From contig CAZEFI010000001.1 of assembly GCA_964511425.1 (NCBI GenBank), positions 124,001 to 188,000 on the forward strand: DNA of 64,000 nucleotides, in the 5' to 3' direction. The translations under genes were made by a program, and so were the position numbers. Positions 63,589 to 64,000 of the stretch are shown piece after piece. The DNA is from Bin55 sp964511425 (GTDB taxonomy: Bacteria; Pseudomonadota; Gammaproteobacteria; Pseudomonadales; Azotimanducaceae). Within the stretch, counting starts at the first letter, position 1. Each line of letters starts with the position of its first letter. The notes under the pieces are model-generated. The model was not told the DNA's origin and searched no databases. It saw only the letters and a list, made by a program, of their open reading frames with translations.

Positions 63589-64000
63589 ATGGACTCTCTG
63601 AAGACTTCACCATTGTTTCGAAGTTGCGTCGCGTGCGTGTGTTGCGCGTTGTTAGGCTTGTTAGTACTCGCAGCTTCTGACGAAGAGGAAGAGAAACAAA
63701 GACGCGATGCCATAGCTGCTAATCTCAATCCATTTGGCAATCTCTGTCTCGTCGGTGAAGACTGCGGTTCAGTTGGACCGGCCTTCGATTGGGAATCTGC
63801 ACGTCGTGGTACGGGATTGTCTGGTAAGGGCGTGTACGATAGGTACTGTTCTGAGTGTCACGCGGAAGGTCTACTAGACGCTCCACTTGTCGGTTCCGAT
63901 GCTTGGGAACCTCGTGTTGCTCAGGGTTACGATGTTCTCCTACAACACACAAAAGAAGGCTTCAATCAATTGCCTGCGATGGGCAACTGCAATGACTGCA
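63589..64000 (+). CDS. c-type cytochrome (cytochrome c5-like), 5' part
   Basis: Partial exported cytochrome running off the right edge (137 codons visible). ATG 63589 begins 25 bp after the oxidoreductase stop. A signal-like N-terminus (VACVCCALLGLLVLAAS) precedes an acidic and basic stretch (DEEEEKQRRD). The single haem-binding motif seen is YCSECHAEG (CxxCH) in a context like cytochrome c5 (GKGVYDRYCSECHAEGL). Met in LPAMGNC may be the sixth ligand, with the next CNDC at the edge, as in c5 proteins. An electron-transfer role is likely; the partner is unknown. Confidence 0.85.
   Translation, partial: MDSLKTSPLFRSCVACVCCALLGLLVLAASDEEEEKQRRDAIAANLNPFGNLCLVGEDCGSVGPAFDWESARRGTGLSGKGVYDRYCSECHAEGLLDAPLVGSDAWEPRVAQGYDVLLQHTKEGFNQLPAMGNCNDC

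Overview
This window looks like chromosomal DNA of a gammaproteobacterium, with GC content in the mid-40s by eye. The main evidence is conserved local gene order: trxA next to rho; lptM-lysA-dapF-DUF484-xerC-yigB with short overlaps; hemB-hemC-hemD; and glnB, ctaA and E. coli-type msrA. The 3' end of an isoleucyl-tRNA synthetase enters at the left edge and the 5' part of a c-type cytochrome leaves at the right edge. No rRNA, tRNA, CRISPR array, insertion sequence or phage gene was recognised.

Layout. 1-10.9 kb: translation, tRNA modification and repair enzymes (ileS, mnmH, Sel1 lipoprotein, msrA, CoA-Nudix), a thioesterase, an SDR, a CinA-type/nucleotidyltransferase fusion, an alpha/beta hydrolase and a thiolase. 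11.1-18.3 kb: a secreted acidic protein, a two-component system whose regulator has two receiver domains, an orphan ClpP-like protease with a coupled hydrolase, and two flavoproteins. 18.4-27.8 kb: haem synthesis, rho/trxA, and the lysA-dapF-xerC-yigB block. 27.9-34.1 kb: a minus-strand envelope operon, starting with a secreted HEWWH metalloprotease-like protein, continuing with three paralogous membrane-anchored eight-cysteine proteins and ending with a secreted protein. 34.4-36.0 kb: PII, a VOC protein and a GST. 36.5-48.4 kb: six tandem paralogous membrane-anchored alpha-solenoid proteins. 48.5-64 kb: heme A synthase, a PhoX-like protein, an O-methyltransferase, a nucleoside hydrolase, ankyrin and nuclease-like proteins, a two-subunit molybdenum hydroxylase, alr-mccB, an Lrp regulator, a large indolepyruvate ferredoxin oxidoreductase and the cytochrome.

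The two accessory blocks are the strongest candidates for undescribed biology. In the 12-kb solenoid array the genes alternate between two subfamilies (A-B-A-B-A-B), as expected if a two-gene unit was copied twice, and every transmembrane helix carries a GxxxG motif. In the 27.9-34.1 kb operon, a 9-bp inverted repeat in the leader could mask the ribosome binding site of the first gene, and the last 42 bp of paralogs 1 and 3 are nearly identical although paralog 1 otherwise resembles paralog 2. All functions come from reading motifs by eye. No database search was run.
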